DNA of 52,711 nucleotides from Oscillospiraceae bacterium (lineage in GTDB: Bacteria; Bacillota; Clostridia; Oscillospirales; Oscillospiraceae), in contig JAFQCX010000034.1 in assembly GCA_017416245.1 (NCBI GenBank), positions 1 to 52,711 on the forward strand. The letters run 5' to 3'. Shown one piece after another: positions 41,393 to 49,792 of the stretch. The translations under genes and the position numbers were made by a program. The first letter of the stretch is position 1. Each line of letters opens with the position of its first letter. The notes below the pieces were generated by a model. That model did no database searches and was not told where the DNA came from. It saw only the letters and a program-made list of their open reading frames with translations.

Positions 41393-41796
41393 ACCGCTTC
41401 TCCTTTCTTATTTGCGCAGGCTTGGCATTTGCCAACGAAGGTCAGCTGGCAGGTGTCGATCACTCCGCCGGTTTCCCCCGTTACCTGCTGATTCAGCGCC
41501 TCCGGCACTGCAATTTGGGGCAGATCTGTGATGGCCTCGCAGCCCATACACACGAAATGCACGTGAGGGGTCGTGTTGCCATCGAACCGTTCCACCCCGT
41601 TCACCGTGCCTAAGCTCACGATCTCACCTTTGTTCTTGAACATAGACAGGTTCCGGTAAACTGTACCCAGCGAAAGGTCCGGATATTCCGGTTTCAGGTG
41701 GGTAAATACCATTTCAGCGGAAGGATGCTCCTTCGTCTGCCGCAGATAGGCCAGAATCGCGTTTCTTTTACGGAATTGCTTGGTGGTCGTATCCAT
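41389..41796 (-). CDS. perR: PerR-type peroxide-sensing Fur-family repressor
   Basis: A 135-residue Fur-family regulator. The winged-helix head ends near residue 70. The metal ligands of PerR are visible as His24 (EHPSAEMVF), Asp72 (ERFDGN), His78 and His80 (TTPHVHFVC); the structural zinc site has C83xxC86 and CQAC. A peroxide-sensing PerR is favoured over Fur by the redox genes that follow. ATG at 41796 follows AAGGAG; an earlier in-frame ATG (41853) lies without a site. The promoter overlaps a 19-bp palindrome, consistent with autorepression. Confidence 0.9.
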   Translation of the reverse strand: MDTTTKQFRKRNAILAYLRQTKEHPSAEMVFTHLKPEYPDLSLGTVYRNLSMFKNKGEIVSLGTVNGVERFDGNTTPHVHFVCMGCEAITDLPQIAVPEALNQQVTGETGGVIDTCQLTFVGKCQACANKKGEAV

Positions 41797-41841
41797 CGTA
41801 TTACTCCTTCCTAAACGAGAACGTTTCTTATTTACATCCAT

Positions 41842-41870
41842 ACTATAGCACACCCTTTTCTATTTGTCAA
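41842..41870 (-). promoter_or_regulatory. promoter of the perR operon
   Basis: On the minus strand TTGACA (41865-41870) and TATAGT (41842-41847), 17-bp spacer. Confidence 0.85.
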
Positions 41871-41887
41871 TAGGAATTATTCTCATT
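41869..41887. promoter_or_regulatory. Fur/PerR-type operator box of perR
   Basis: AATAGGAAT-T-ATTCTCATT, a 9-1-9 inverted repeat with two mismatched pairs. It overlaps the -35 by two bases, exactly as at the fprA promoter. Confidence 0.75.
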
Positions 41888-41917
41888 TTCAAAATTTTTT
41901 GCAAAATTTTCTTTTCG

Positions 41918-41946
41918 TTGCAATTATTGGAGAATACGTATATAAT
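41918..41946 (+). promoter_or_regulatory. promoter of the ARH-like gene
   Basis: TTGCAA (41918-41923) and TATAAT (41941-41946), 17-bp spacer, divergent from perR and about 30 bp from its operator box. Confidence 0.7.
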
Positions 41947-41975
41947 TAATGTATAATGAAACAGGAGGTGGGACT

Positions 41976-43076
41976 GTGGAGAAGAATCTGCCTTTTTACC
42001 GGGGCTGTCTGCTGGGTATGGCCGTAGGCGATGCTATGGGCTACACCATCGACGGCAAGACCTGGCCTGAGATCCAGGAGAATTACGGACCCAACGGTCT
42101 GCTGGGCTACGACCTGCAGGAGGCAGAGTATGCCCAAGTCACCTCCTACACCCAGTTTGCCGCCTTTCTGTGCAACGGTCTGCTGCTGTCGGTTTCCCGG
42201 GGCAAGGTGGATTACCTGCGGTATGCCAAGCTGGCCCTCAAGGAGTGGACCCGCAGTCAGCATTTCTATCGCGATCCGGAAACCAGCCTCTGCTGGCTGG
42301 CAAAGCTCCCCCAATTCCGCAGAAAGCACTGTCGGGACGCCCGTATGCTGGACAATCTGCGCCTGGAGCAGTTTGGCGCTATGGACTCTCCCAAAAATCA
42401 CAACAATGCCCCCGGCGCGCTTACTGCCGCCGTGGCCGTGGCTATGTTTTATAATGAAAAGCGGCTGACCCCGGAACAGGTGGGCACTTTGACCGGCGAG
42501 CTGATCGCGCTGACCCACGGAGATCCCGAGGCTTTTTTGTCCGGCGTGGTGCTGGCTTACGCCATCACCGGCATTTTGCACGAGCCGGGTCTTCCCCTTG
42601 CCGACCAGTTCCAGCAGGCCATCGCCGTGATGGATGGTCAGTTCCGCAGCCGTTTCTTCCAGGCGGAGGACCTTGCGCTGCAGTTGCGGCGAGCAATCGC
42701 TTTGGCCAAATCCGGCACGGTTTCTGTGCAGGAGGGTATGGAGCAGCTGGGCTGTATGGACGCGCCCCAATGTCTGGCGGGAGCGATGTACGCCTGCCTG
42801 TTATATCCTAATGATTTTGACAGTGCCATTATTACCGCCGTAAATCACTCAGGGTTCAGCGCCGCCGTAGGCGCCATCACCGGCGCGATACTGGGCGCCA
42901 AACTGGGCGAGGATGCCCTGCCGGATTTCTATTTGGAATCCCTGGACTGCATAGATGCGCTGCGCTGTCTTGCAGCGGATATGATCAGCGGCGCTCCTGC
43001 CCTCAGCATTTTCGACGATAGCTGGGATCACAAATACGTGCAAGGATTTCCCCCTGAGGGGCTTCCGCAAATTTGA
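41976..43076 (+). CDS. ADP-ribosylglycohydrolase-fold protein lacking metal-binding motifs
   Basis: A 366-residue protein of the DraG/ARH family, which normally removes ADP-ribose from proteins using two Mg/Mn ions. The fold motifs are clear: GMAVGDAMG (residues 15-22), NGLLLS, HNNAPGAL, THGDPEAFLSG and AVNHSG...GAITGAILGA. However, the metal-binding TDDTQM run is replaced by TSYTQF (about 56-61) and the GDSDS/T run after AVNHS by GFSAA (about 293-297). Hydrolysis is therefore unlikely; it may bind ADP-ribose-like ligands or regulate. The start is GTG at 41976, seven bases after AGGAGG; ATG at 41949 overlaps the promoter. Confidence 0.85.
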   Translation: MEKNLPFYRGCLLGMAVGDAMGYTIDGKTWPEIQENYGPNGLLGYDLQEAEYAQVTSYTQFAAFLCNGLLLSVSRGKVDYLRYAKLALKEWTRSQHFYRDPETSLCWLAKLPQFRRKHCRDARMLDNLRLEQFGAMDSPKNHNNAPGALTAAVAVAMFYNEKRLTPEQVGTLTGELIALTHGDPEAFLSGVVLAYAITGILHEPGLPLADQFQQAIAVMDGQFRSRFFQAEDLALQLRRAIALAKSGTVSVQEGMEQLGCMDAPQCLAGAMYACLLYPNDFDSAIITAVNHSGFSAAVGAITGAILGAKLGEDALPDFYLESLDCIDALRCLAADMISGAPALSIFDDSWDHKYVQGFPPEGLPQI

Positions 43077-43092
43077 AAGAGAGGGATAGCTT

Positions 43093-43368
43093 ATGTTTAA
43101 CAACATCGGAGGAAAAATCAAAACCGTTGCAATGACCTTATGTATCATCGAAAGTGTTGTGTCGGCGATTTACGGACTGGTTCTTATCGCAACTGATAAA
43201 CGCACAATTCTTCCCGGCATTTTACTGATATTGATTGGCCCGATTATTGCTTGGCTCGGCTCTTTTCTGCTTTATGGATTCGGCCAGCTCATTGAAAATA
43301 GCGATATTTTGGTGCGGCAAGGATATCTTCGCAAGGCGCTTGAACAGGAAGAAGAACAGGAAAGTTAA
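43093..43368 (+). CDS. small two-pass membrane protein
   Basis: A 91-residue protein with two hydrophobic segments (TVAMTLCIIESVVSAIYGLVLIA and ILPGILLILIGPIIAWLGSFLLYGFG) and an acidic tail (QLIENSDILVRQGYLRKALEQEEEQES). Proteins of this size and layout (MF.NIG.KIK... LIGP...W.GSF..YGFGQLIE) are common in gut clostridia without a known role. GAGAGGG precedes the ATG. The gene is AT-richer than the flanking operon. It begins 17 bp after the ARH-like gene and could be cotranscribed. Confidence 0.8.
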   Translation: MFNNIGGKIKTVAMTLCIIESVVSAIYGLVLIATDKRTILPGILLILIGPIIAWLGSFLLYGFGQLIENSDILVRQGYLRKALEQEEEQES

Positions 43369-43409
43369 GAAAAACCTATAAAAAATATTGCTTTTTCCTG
43401 AAAAAGCCC

Positions 43410-43438
43410 TTGCAAAACGAAAATTATGGTGCTATAAT
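43410..43438 (+). promoter_or_regulatory. promoter of the rimP-nusA-infB operon
   Basis: TTGCAA (43410-43415) and TATAAT (43433-43438), 17-bp spacer. Confidence 0.8.
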
Positions 43439-43468
43439 ACCACCGTAAGTAAGATTGACGATTCGGAA

Positions 43469-43495
43469 AGAGAGGGGTTCGCCCCTCTCTTTTTT
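43469..43495 (+). terminator. intrinsic terminator in the rimP operon leader (putative attenuator)
   Basis: 9-bp stem AGAGAGGGG / CCCCTCTCT with TTCG tetraloop and a T-run to 43495. It lies about 30 bp after the promoter and about 26 bp before rimP, so transcription of the operon must read through it. Confidence 0.75.
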
Positions 43496-43521
43496 GAACG
43501 TTTTAAAAGGATGTGAATGAT

Positions 43522-43974
43522 TTGAAGGTATCCGATTTGGTTGCCGAATTTGCAACACCTGTGGTAGAGCAGCTGGGCTGCAAGATCTGGGATGTGGAAT
43601 ACGTCCGGGAGGGCGCAGAACGGTATCTGCGGGTATACATCGACAAAGACGGCGGCGTGGACATTGACGACTGCGAAAAAGTTCACCGTGCTCTCGACCC
43701 CATTCTGGACGAGAAAGACCCCATTGCGGAAAGCTATCACTTCGAGGTATGCTCCGCCGGCATTGAACGGACGCTGAAGCGCCCCGCCGATTTCGCCCAA
43801 TTTATGGGCAGCCCCATTCTGGTGAAGCTGTACCGCCCCAGAAACGGTTTGAAGGAGATCCCCTGCGTGCTCCGCGGTTACGAGGATGGAAAGCTCACCG
43901 TAGAATCAGGAAAAGAAAGCATTACATTTGAAAAATCCGAGGTCGCATTGGTGCGGCTCCGCGTAGAATTTTAA
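43522..43974 (+). CDS. rimP: ribosome maturation factor RimP
   Basis: Assists 30S subunit assembly. The product has the usual length and shows YLRVYIDKDGGVDIDDCEKVHRALDPILDE and the family run HFEVCSAGIERTLKRPADF, then the SH3-like C-terminal domain. I choose TTG at 43522 because AAGGATGTGA (43507-43516), close to the full anti-SD complement, ends five bases before it. GTG at 43513 and ATG at 43511 fall inside that site. It is the first gene of the nusA-infB operon. Confidence 0.92.
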   Translation: MKVSDLVAEFATPVVEQLGCKIWDVEYVREGAERYLRVYIDKDGGVDIDDCEKVHRALDPILDEKDPIAESYHFEVCSAGIERTLKRPADFAQFMGSPILVKLYRPRNGLKEIPCVLRGYEDGKLTVESGKESITFEKSEVALVRLRVEF

Positions 43975-43993
43975 AAGGAGGAAACGAACGACA

Positions 43994-45097
43994 ATGGCAC
44001 AGAGAAAGAGCAAGAAGAACGAAGTACCCCAGGTAGATATCGGCGCAGAAATTTTCGCCAGCCTGCGGGATTTGGAAAAAATCAAAGGCATTCCCGTTAC
44101 CTATATGGTAGAACGTCTGAAGCAGGCGCTCACCAACGCCTACCGCAGAGACCGTGAGGATCACAAGGACATCCCCGCAGAGAATGTGGTGGTCGATCTG
44201 AGCGAAAAGGGTCTTTTCATGTATTCTGTAAAGACCGCTGTGGAGGAAGTGGAAGACCCCGCTGTAGAAATGCACATCGACACCGCCCGGAACATTAACC
44301 CCGACGTTCAGGTGGGTGAATCCGTAAGCATTCCCGTTGACATTCAGAAGTTCGGCCGGATCGCCGCACAGACCGCCAAGCAGGTGGTGATCCAGGGCAT
44401 CCGTGAGGCAGAACGTGGCGCAACCTTCGAAAGCTACTCCTCCAAATCTCAGGAGCTGCTCACCGGCACTGTTTTCCGCATCGACCCCAACGGCGATATT
44501 TTTGTACACATCGGTCAGGGCAACGATCAAAGCGATGCTGTTCTGTGTGTTGACGAGCAGATCCCCGGCGAAAGTTATGAGCCCGGCGATCTGATCCGCG
44601 TATATGTACTGGACGTGCGCAAGGTGACCCGTGGTCCTATGGTCCACGTTTCCCGTACCCACCCCAATGTGGTGCGCCGTCTGTTTGAGCTGGAAACTCC
44701 CGAAATTGCCGACGGCCAGGTGGAGATCCGCAACATCTCCCGTGAGCCCGGCTCCCGCAGCAAGATCGCTGTGCGGGCTACTATGGAGAATGTGGATCCT
44801 GTGGGCGCTTGCGTCGGTCCTCGCGGCGGACGTGTGGGCGCCATCGTTGACGAGCTGAACGGCGAGAAGATCGACATCGTGGTTTGGAGTGAAGACCCCT
44901 GCGAGTATGTGAAGGCTGCGCTCAGCCCCGCAGACGTGGTCAGCGTGGAGATGGACCCCACCAACCCCAAGGCCTGCCGTGTGATCGTGCCCGATGATCA
45001 GCTGAGCCTTGCCATCGGCAAGGAGGGTCAGAACGCCCGTCTGGCCGCCAAGCTCACCGGTCTGAAAATCGACATCAAGCCTGCTTCTCAGGCATAA
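43994..45097 (+). CDS. nusA: transcription termination/antitermination factor NusA
   Basis: RNA polymerase-binding factor affecting pausing and termination. The 367-residue short form typical of Firmicutes has the N-terminal RNAP-binding domain (to about 120), S1 (LLTGTVFRIDPNGDIFVHIG), KH1 (RMATMENVDPVGACVGPRGGRV-like) and KH2 (LSLAIGKEGQNARLAAKLTG), and no extra C-terminal repeats. AAAAGGAGG precedes the ATG. The leader terminator before rimP is a plausible target of NusA feedback. Confidence 0.97.
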   Translation: MAQRKSKKNEVPQVDIGAEIFASLRDLEKIKGIPVTYMVERLKQALTNAYRRDREDHKDIPAENVVVDLSEKGLFMYSVKTAVEEVEDPAVEMHIDTARNINPDVQVGESVSIPVDIQKFGRIAAQTAKQVVIQGIREAERGATFESYSSKSQELLTGTVFRIDPNGDIFVHIGQGNDQSDAVLCVDEQIPGESYEPGDLIRVYVLDVRKVTRGPMVHVSRTHPNVVRRLFELETPEIADGQVEIRNISREPGSRSKIAVRATMENVDPVGACVGPRGGRVGAIVDELNGEKIDIVVWSEDPCEYVKAALSPADVVSVEMDPTNPKACRVIVPDDQLSLAIGKEGQNARLAAKLTGLKIDIKPASQA

Positions 45098-45107
45098 ATC
45101 ATAATCG

Positions 45108-45191
45108 GTCATTCCGAGGCACGCAAGTGCCGTGGAAATCCCCTTTTTATGGAGGATTGCCACGTCGCCGCAAGCGGCTCCTCGCAATGAC
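45108..45191. repeat. family B repeat within the nusA operon
   Basis: GTCATTCCGAG, hairpin GGCAC-GCAA-GTGCC, GTGGAAATCCCC, then GGAGGATTGCCACG, hairpin GCCGC-AA-GCGGC, CTCGCAATGAC. It fills the gap between nusA and ylxR. Confidence 0.7.
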
Positions 45192-45214
45192 AGAATTTTA
45201 AGGAGGTTGCCTAT

Positions 45215-45484
45215 ATGCAAAAGAAAATTCCCCAGCGGCAGTGTATGGGTTGCCGTGAACGCAAAGCAAAAAAGGAACTGCTGCGGGTGGTCCGCGGAAC
45301 GGACGGTGTTGTCAGCCTGGACTTCGGCGGCAAGCTGAACGGTCGCGGCGCGTATATTTGCCCCGATCCCGAGTGCCTGAAGAAAGCGCAAAAGGCAAAA
45401 TCTCTGGAGCGGAGCCTGGAGGTCCCAATCCCTCAGGAGGTTTACGACCGCCTGCTTCGGGAAATGGAGGCAGCCAATGGATAA
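45215..45484 (+). CDS. rnpM: YlxR/RnpM RNA-binding protein
   Basis: An 89-residue protein of the YlxR family. RnpM binds the RNase P RNA in Bacillus. Features: QRQCMGCRERKAKKELLR at the start and the GRGAYICPDPECLKKAQKAKSLERSLEV end, with three cysteines. AAGGAGG precedes the ATG. It overlaps ylxQ by eight bases and is separated from nusA by a family B repeat. Confidence 0.92.
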   Translation: MQKKIPQRQCMGCRERKAKKELLRVVRGTDGVVSLDFGGKLNGRGAYICPDPECLKKAQKAKSLERSLEVPIPQEVYDRLLREMEAANG

Positions 45485-45911
45485 AGCCCTGAACTATATG
45501 GCTTTGGCCAGAAAAGCAGGCCGCATCGAATTGGGCGAAGAGCCCGTCGGCGCTGCCGCCCGCGCTCAGAAGGCGCGGCTTGTGGTGGTTGCAGAGGATG
45601 CTACCGACCACACCTGGCGCAGAGCGAAAAGCTTTGTTTCAGGCAGTGAGCAGATTTGTTTGAAGGTCCCTTATTCCAAAGACCAGCTTGGACAGGCCAT
45701 CGGCCGTTCCCAACTGGCTCTGGCCGCATTTACCGACCCTGCGCTGGCGCTTGCCTTTGTAAAGGCACTGGGTCAGCCCGATCGCTACAAGGCCGAACTG
45801 GAAAGTCTGGACAAACGCGCAACGCGTATCCGCCAGCGCCAGCAGGAGGCCAAAGCCCACGAGAAGAACAGGGCTGCCGGTCGTAAAAGCGCCGGGAAAA
45901 AGGGATATTGA
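45477..45911 (+). CDS. YlxQ-type L7Ae/L30e RNA-binding protein
   Basis: A 144-residue member of the ribosomal L7Ae/L30e family in the conserved nusA-ylxR-ylxQ-infB order. The first ~100 residues hold the kink-turn-binding fold (LARKAGRIELGEEPVGAAARAQKARLVVVAEDATDH) and the rest is a basic tail (RATRIRQRQQEAKAHEKNRAAGRKSAGKKG). It overlaps ylxR and precedes infB by 21 bp. Confidence 0.9.
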   Translation: MDKALNYMALARKAGRIELGEEPVGAAARAQKARLVVVAEDATDHTWRRAKSFVSGSEQICLKVPYSKDQLGQAIGRSQLALAAFTDPALALAFVKALGQPDRYKAELESLDKRATRIRQRQQEAKAHEKNRAAGRKSAGKKGY

Positions 45912-45932
45912 TTATGGAGGTGTGTTTCGTAT

Positions 45933-48278
45933 ATGAGTTTAATCAAGTATCGTTTGAAAGAGGTTGCAACCGATTTTGGTTTGAAGCCTAAGGATATTGC
46001 CGAAATTATGGCAAAATTCTTCGAGCCTGCCAAGTCCAACACACAGGTGTTGACCGAGGATGAGCTGAACGTCATTTTTGACTATTTGACATTGACCAAT
46101 CAGATTTCCTCTTTGGAGGCTGTCTTTGCCGTTCAGCCCAAGCCCAAGGCAGAAGAGCCCAAGGTCGAAGAACCCAAGGCAGAAGAAAAGCCCGCTGCCG
46201 GTGAAAAGGCTGCAGAAAAGACTGCGGATGCTCCCAAGCCCCAGCCCAAGGCAGAAAAGCCCCCGAAGCCTGCCGAGCCGGAGCGTAAGCGTGAGCGCCG
46301 CGTGGTAGATACCTCTGCGGTGCAGGTGAACGTAAACCGTTTCGACGACCACGCAGATGACCTGGTCAGCGAGCGTATGCAGAACTACCAGGGCGGTAAG
46401 CAGCGCTTTGGCAAAAAGGGTCAGCAGCAACAGCAGAAGCGGGATAACAAGTTCGCCAAGGGCAACAAATCCCGCAACGAGGAACAGGAAAAGCTCCGCC
46501 GCCTGCAAATGGAGATCGCCCGCAAAGCCCCTGTAACCGTTAAGATCCCCGAGGAGATCACCGTTGGCGAGCTGGCAAGCCGTATGAAGAAGACCGCCGG
46601 CGAAGTCATCAAGCTGCTGATGAAGAACGGCGTTATGGCCGGTCTGAATCAGACCATCGACTTCGACACCGCTGAATTTGTAGCGGTGGAGCTGGGCTGC
46701 AAGGTTGAAAAGGAGATCACAGTTACCATCGAGGAACGGATCATTGACGACCACGAGGATACCGCTGAGGAGCTGAAGGGCCGCGCACCTGTTGTGGTGG
46801 TTATGGGTCACGTTGACCACGGTAAGACCTCCACGCTGGACGCCATCCGCAACACCTCCGTCACCGCCGGTGAGGCCGGTGGTATCACCCAGCACATCGG
46901 CGCATATACTGTCGAATGTAACGGTCAGCCCATCACATTTTTGGACACCCCCGGCCACGCAGCCTTTACCTCTATGCGTGCCCGTGGCGCTATGTGTACT
47001 GACATCGCTATCCTGGTGGTTGCCGCCGACGACGGCATTATGCCCCAGACCATCGAATCCATCAACCACGCCAAGGCTGCAAACGTGCCTATCATCGTTG
47101 CCATCAACAAGATGGATAAGCCCGAGGCCAACCCCGACCGCATCAAGCAGCAGCTGACTGAGTATGAGCTGATCCCCGAAGAATGGGGCGGCGACACCAT
47201 CATCTGTCCCATCTCCGCAAAAACAGGTATGGGTCTGGACAATCTGTTGGAAATGGTGCTGCTCACTGCCGAAGTGCAGGAGCTGAAGGCCAACCCCGAC
47301 CGTCGGGCAAAAGGTACTGTTATCGAGGCCCGTCTGGATAAGACCCGCGGTCCTATCGCAACCCTGCTGGTGCAGAACGGCACCCTGAATCAGGGCGATA
47401 TCATCATCGCCGGCACTGCCGTAGGCCGTGTGCGTACTATGACCAACGATAAGGGTCGTACCGTCAAGAATGCCGGTCCTTCCATTCCTGTGGAGATCAC
47501 CGGCCTTGCAGAAGTTCCTGCCCCCGGTGACGAGTTCAACGCCGTTATTGACGAGCGTATGGCCCGTGAGCTGGTTGAGCAGAGAAAGCAGGCTGCTAAG
47601 GACGCTGCCGCCAACGCTATGCAGAAGGTGACTCTGGATAACCTGTTCGCCAAGATGCAAGAGGGCGAGATGAAGGAGCTGGCGCTGATCGTCAAGGCTG
47701 ACGTACAGGGCTCTGCCGAGGCTGTGAAGGCGTCCCTGGAGAAGATCTCCAACGAGGAGGTCCGTGTCCGCGTCATTCACACCGGCGTTGGCGCTATCAA
47801 CGAATCCGACATTCTGCTGGCATCCACCGCAGGCGCGATCATTGTTGGCTTTAATGTCCGTCCCGATGCAGGCGCACAGGTATCTGCTCAGAGAACGGCT
47901 GTGGATATGCGGTTCTACCGGGTCATCTACGATGCCATCGACGAGATCGAGGCTGCTATGAAGGGTATGCTGGCGCCCAAGTTTGAGGAAGTGGTCATCG
48001 GCCACGCCGAAGTGCGTATGACCTACAAGGTATCCGCTGTGGGTACCATCGCAGGTTGTATGGTGAAGGACGGCAAGGTCACCCGTGACGCGCAGGTTCG
48101 CGTACTCCGTGACAACGTGGTCATCCACGAGGGCGAAGTTGGCTCTCTGCAGCGGTTCAAGGACCAGGCCAAGGAGGTCACTGCCGGCTTTGAGTGCGGT
48201 ATGAGCATTTTGAAGTTCAACGACATTAAGGAAGGCGACATTTTCGAATGCTTCGCCATGGAAGAAGTAAAACGGTAA
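45933..48278 (+). CDS. infB: translation initiation factor IF-2
   Basis: GTPase that brings fMet-tRNA to the 30S subunit. The 781-residue protein has an N-terminal helix ([15 protein letters not shown]), a low-complexity Lys/Glu/Pro/Ala segment of imperfect KAEEPK repeats (residues about 68-130) and a basic Gln/Lys stretch. Next is an IF2 N2 helical piece ([25 protein letters not shown]), then the G domain with G1 [10 protein letters not shown]3 DTPGHAAF and G4 NKMDKP, and domains II-IV to the end. TGGAGGTG precedes the ATG. Confidence 0.97.
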   Translation: MSLIKYRLKEVATDFGLKPKDIAEIMAKFFEPAKSNTQVLTEDELNVIFDYLTLTNQISSLEAVFAVQPKPKAEEPKVEEPKAEEKPAAGEKAAEKTADAPKPQPKAEKPPKPAEPERKRERRVVDTSAVQVNVNRFDDHADDLVSERMQNYQGGKQRFGKKGQQQQQKRDNKFAKGNKSRNEEQEKLRRLQMEIARKAPVTVKIPEEITVGELASRMKKTAGEVIKLLMKNGVMAGLNQTIDFDTAEFVAVELGCKVEKEITVTIEERIIDDHEDTAEELKGRAPVVVVMGHVDHGKTSTLDAIRNTSVTAGEAGGITQHIGAYTVECNGQPITFLDTPGHAAFTSMRARGAMCTDIAILVVAADDGIMPQTIESINHAKAANVPIIVAINKMDKPEANPDRIKQQLTEYELIPEEWGGDTIICPISAKTGMGLDNLLEMVLLTAEVQELKANPDRRAKGTVIEARLDKTRGPIATLLVQNGTLNQGDIIIAGTAVGRVRTMTNDKGRTVKNAGPSIPVEITGLAEVPAPGDEFNAVIDERMARELVEQRKQAAKDAAANAMQKVTLDNLFAKMQEGEMKELALIVKADVQGSAEAVKASLEKISNEEVRVRVIHTGVGAINESDILLASTAGAIIVGFNVRPDAGAQVSAQRTAVDMRFYRVIYDAIDEIEAAMKGMLAPKFEEVVIGHAEVRMTYKVSAVGTIAGCMVKDGKVTRDAQVRVLRDNVVIHEGEVGSLQRFKDQAKEVTAGFECGMSILKFNDIKEGDIFECFAMEEVKR

Positions 48279-48284
48279 AAAGAA

Positions 48285-48320
48285 GTGCCGCACCGCAAAT
48301 GCGGTGTGGCACACTTTTTC
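48285..48320 (+). terminator. hairpin between infB and rbfA
   Basis: 12-bp stem GTGCCGCACCGC / GCGGTGTGGCAC (one G-U pair) with AAAT loop, then ACTTTTTCC. It has the form of a weak intrinsic terminator inside the operon, so it may lower downstream expression. Confidence 0.55.
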
Positions 48321-48322
48321 CC

Positions 48323-48350
48323 AATGCAAAATGCAGAATGCATAATGCAT
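48323..48350 (+). repeat. four tandem 7-bp copies of AATGCAN
   Basis: AATGCAA-AATGCAG-AATGCAT-AATGCAT, immediately before the rbfA ribosome binding site. Confidence 0.7.
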
Positions 48351-48366
48351 AATTAAGGAGTAATTT

Positions 48367-48744
48367 ATGGCATCTAACAGAATAGGACGTATTAACGAAG
48401 AAATTCAGAAGGAATTATCCTCCCTGATTCGCAACTTAAAAGACCCCCGGGTGCAGGACACCATGATTTCCATCACCCACGTGGAAACCACCCCGGACTT
48501 GCGTTATGCCAAGGTCTATGTTAGCTTTTTGCAGGAAGAAAAGGCAAACGATGCCCTCAAGGGATTAAAATCTGCAGGCGGATACCTGCGCCGGGAGTTG
48601 GGCAGTGCCCTCAACCTGCGCTACACCCCGGAACTGAACTGGGCGCTGGATGACTCCATCACCTACGGCGCAAAAATGATGAAGCTTATTAACTCACTTG
48701 AGGTAAATAAAGATGAAGATTCTGACGAGAAAACAGACAGCTGA
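48367..48744 (+). CDS. rbfA: 30S ribosome-binding factor A
   Basis: Late 16S rRNA/30S maturation factor with a KH-like fold. The 125-residue product shows the family blocks SNRIGRINEEIQKELSSLIRNLKDPRV and DLRYAKVYVSFL, ending in LNLRYTPELNWALDDSITYG. AAGGAG precedes the ATG. It overlaps nrnA by 32 bases. Confidence 0.95.
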   Translation: MASNRIGRINEEIQKELSSLIRNLKDPRVQDTMISITHVETTPDLRYAKVYVSFLQEEKANDALKGLKSAGGYLRRELGSALNLRYTPELNWALDDSITYGAKMMKLINSLEVNKDEDSDEKTDS

Positions 48745-49660
48745 GTTCTTAAACGAAAACGATAACTTCGTGATCCTCACCCACCGCCGTCCCGACGGGG
48801 ATACCCTGGGCAGCGCTGCCCTGCTGTGCAGAGGTCTGCGGAAGCTGGGAAAGAATGCCCACATTCTTCGCAACCCGGAGATCACGGAGAAGTATGCCCA
48901 TCTCCACCAGGGTCTGACCACAGAGCAGGTGGCTGAGGGTGCTGTTTTGATTGCCGTGGATACTGCGTCACGGGGTATGCTCCCCGAGGCATTTTCTCAG
49001 TACGCTGACCGCATCATCCTGCGGATCGACCACCACGCTACCGCCGATTCCTTTACGGACTGCGAGCTGGTAGAGCCGGAAACCGCCGCCTGCGGAGAAT
49101 TGGTTGCCAGAGTTCTATCCTTGATGGGTGTTCAGCTGGACAAAACTATGGCAAATGCCCTTTACACCGCCATCTCCACCGACACCGGCTGTTTCCGCTA
49201 TGCCAACACCACCGCTGAAACCTTTGAGGTTGCCGCCCATTGTGCTTATTGCGGTGCTGACCTGTTTGCCATCAATCAGGCGCTGTTTGAGACCCGTAGC
49301 TTGGGTCGGCTGCGCTTGGAGGGCTGGCTCATTGAGCATATGCTTTTCCTGCAGGAGGGCAAGGTTGCCATCTGCGCCCTGCCCAAGGCTATTGAAGAGG
49401 AACTGGGTCTGACGGAAGATGATTTGGAGAACATCTCCGGCTTCCCCCGCTCTATTGAGGGGGTCAAAATCGCCGCTACTATTCGGGAAGACGGTGAAAA
49501 CCGGGTAAAAATCTCCGTGCGGGCAGTGCCGGGCTACGATGCAGCCGCTATCTGCGCCCAATTCGGCGGTGGCGGCCACAAGGGCGCTGCCGGCGCAAGT
49601 ATGAATTGTTCGATGGCAGAGGCGGTAGAGGCTATCAAGAAAGTAATGCCAACACTATAA
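48713..49660 (+). CDS. nrnA: bifunctional oligoribonuclease/PAP phosphatase NrnA
   Basis: Degrades nano-RNA and dephosphorylates 3'-phosphoadenosine 5'-phosphate. The 315-residue protein has the DHH domain with THRRPDGDTLGS (residues 23-34), DTASRG and IDHHATADSF. The DHHA1 half carries SISTDTGCFRYAN-like active site sequence and the C-terminal FGGGGHKGAAGAS. GAGG lies nine bases before the ATG, inside rbfA, which it overlaps by 32 bases. The rbfA-nrnA-truB order is conserved in Firmicutes. Confidence 0.94.
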   Translation: MKILTRKQTAEFLNENDNFVILTHRRPDGDTLGSAALLCRGLRKLGKNAHILRNPEITEKYAHLHQGLTTEQVAEGAVLIAVDTASRGMLPEAFSQYADRIILRIDHHATADSFTDCELVEPETAACGELVARVLSLMGVQLDKTMANALYTAISTDTGCFRYANTTAETFEVAAHCAYCGADLFAINQALFETRSLGRLRLEGWLIEHMLFLQEGKVAICALPKAIEEELGLTEDDLENISGFPRSIEGVKIAATIREDGENRVKISVRAVPGYDAAAICAQFGGGGHKGAAGASMNCSMAEAVEAIKKVMPTL

Positions 49661-49672
49661 ACCGTAACGGAA

Positions 49673-49692
49673 CCGGCGAGAGATTTCGCCGG
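49673..49692 (+). other. hairpin in the nrnA-truB gap
   Basis: CCGGCGA...TCGCCGG stem about 13 bp after the nrnA stop. A second hairpin GCGGCG...CGCCGC follows at 49755-49773. Confidence 0.4.
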
Positions 49693-49701
49693 AGATGAAG
49701 G

Positions 49702-49730
49702 TTGAAGGCCGACGCTGTATCGTGTATACT
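49702..49730 (+). promoter_or_regulatory. candidate internal promoter before truB
   Basis: TTGAAG (49702-49707) and TATACT (49725-49730), 17-bp spacer, 62 bp before truB. Confidence 0.45.
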
Positions 49731-49792
49731 GCGAGGACTTCAAAACGCACATATGCGGCGAAAGATCCGCCGCCCACTTATTAGAGGAGAAC

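Noticed and set aside
45939-48350. 803-residue frame antisense to infB
   Set aside because: Long only because of infB codon bias; Leu/His/Gly-rich with no domain.
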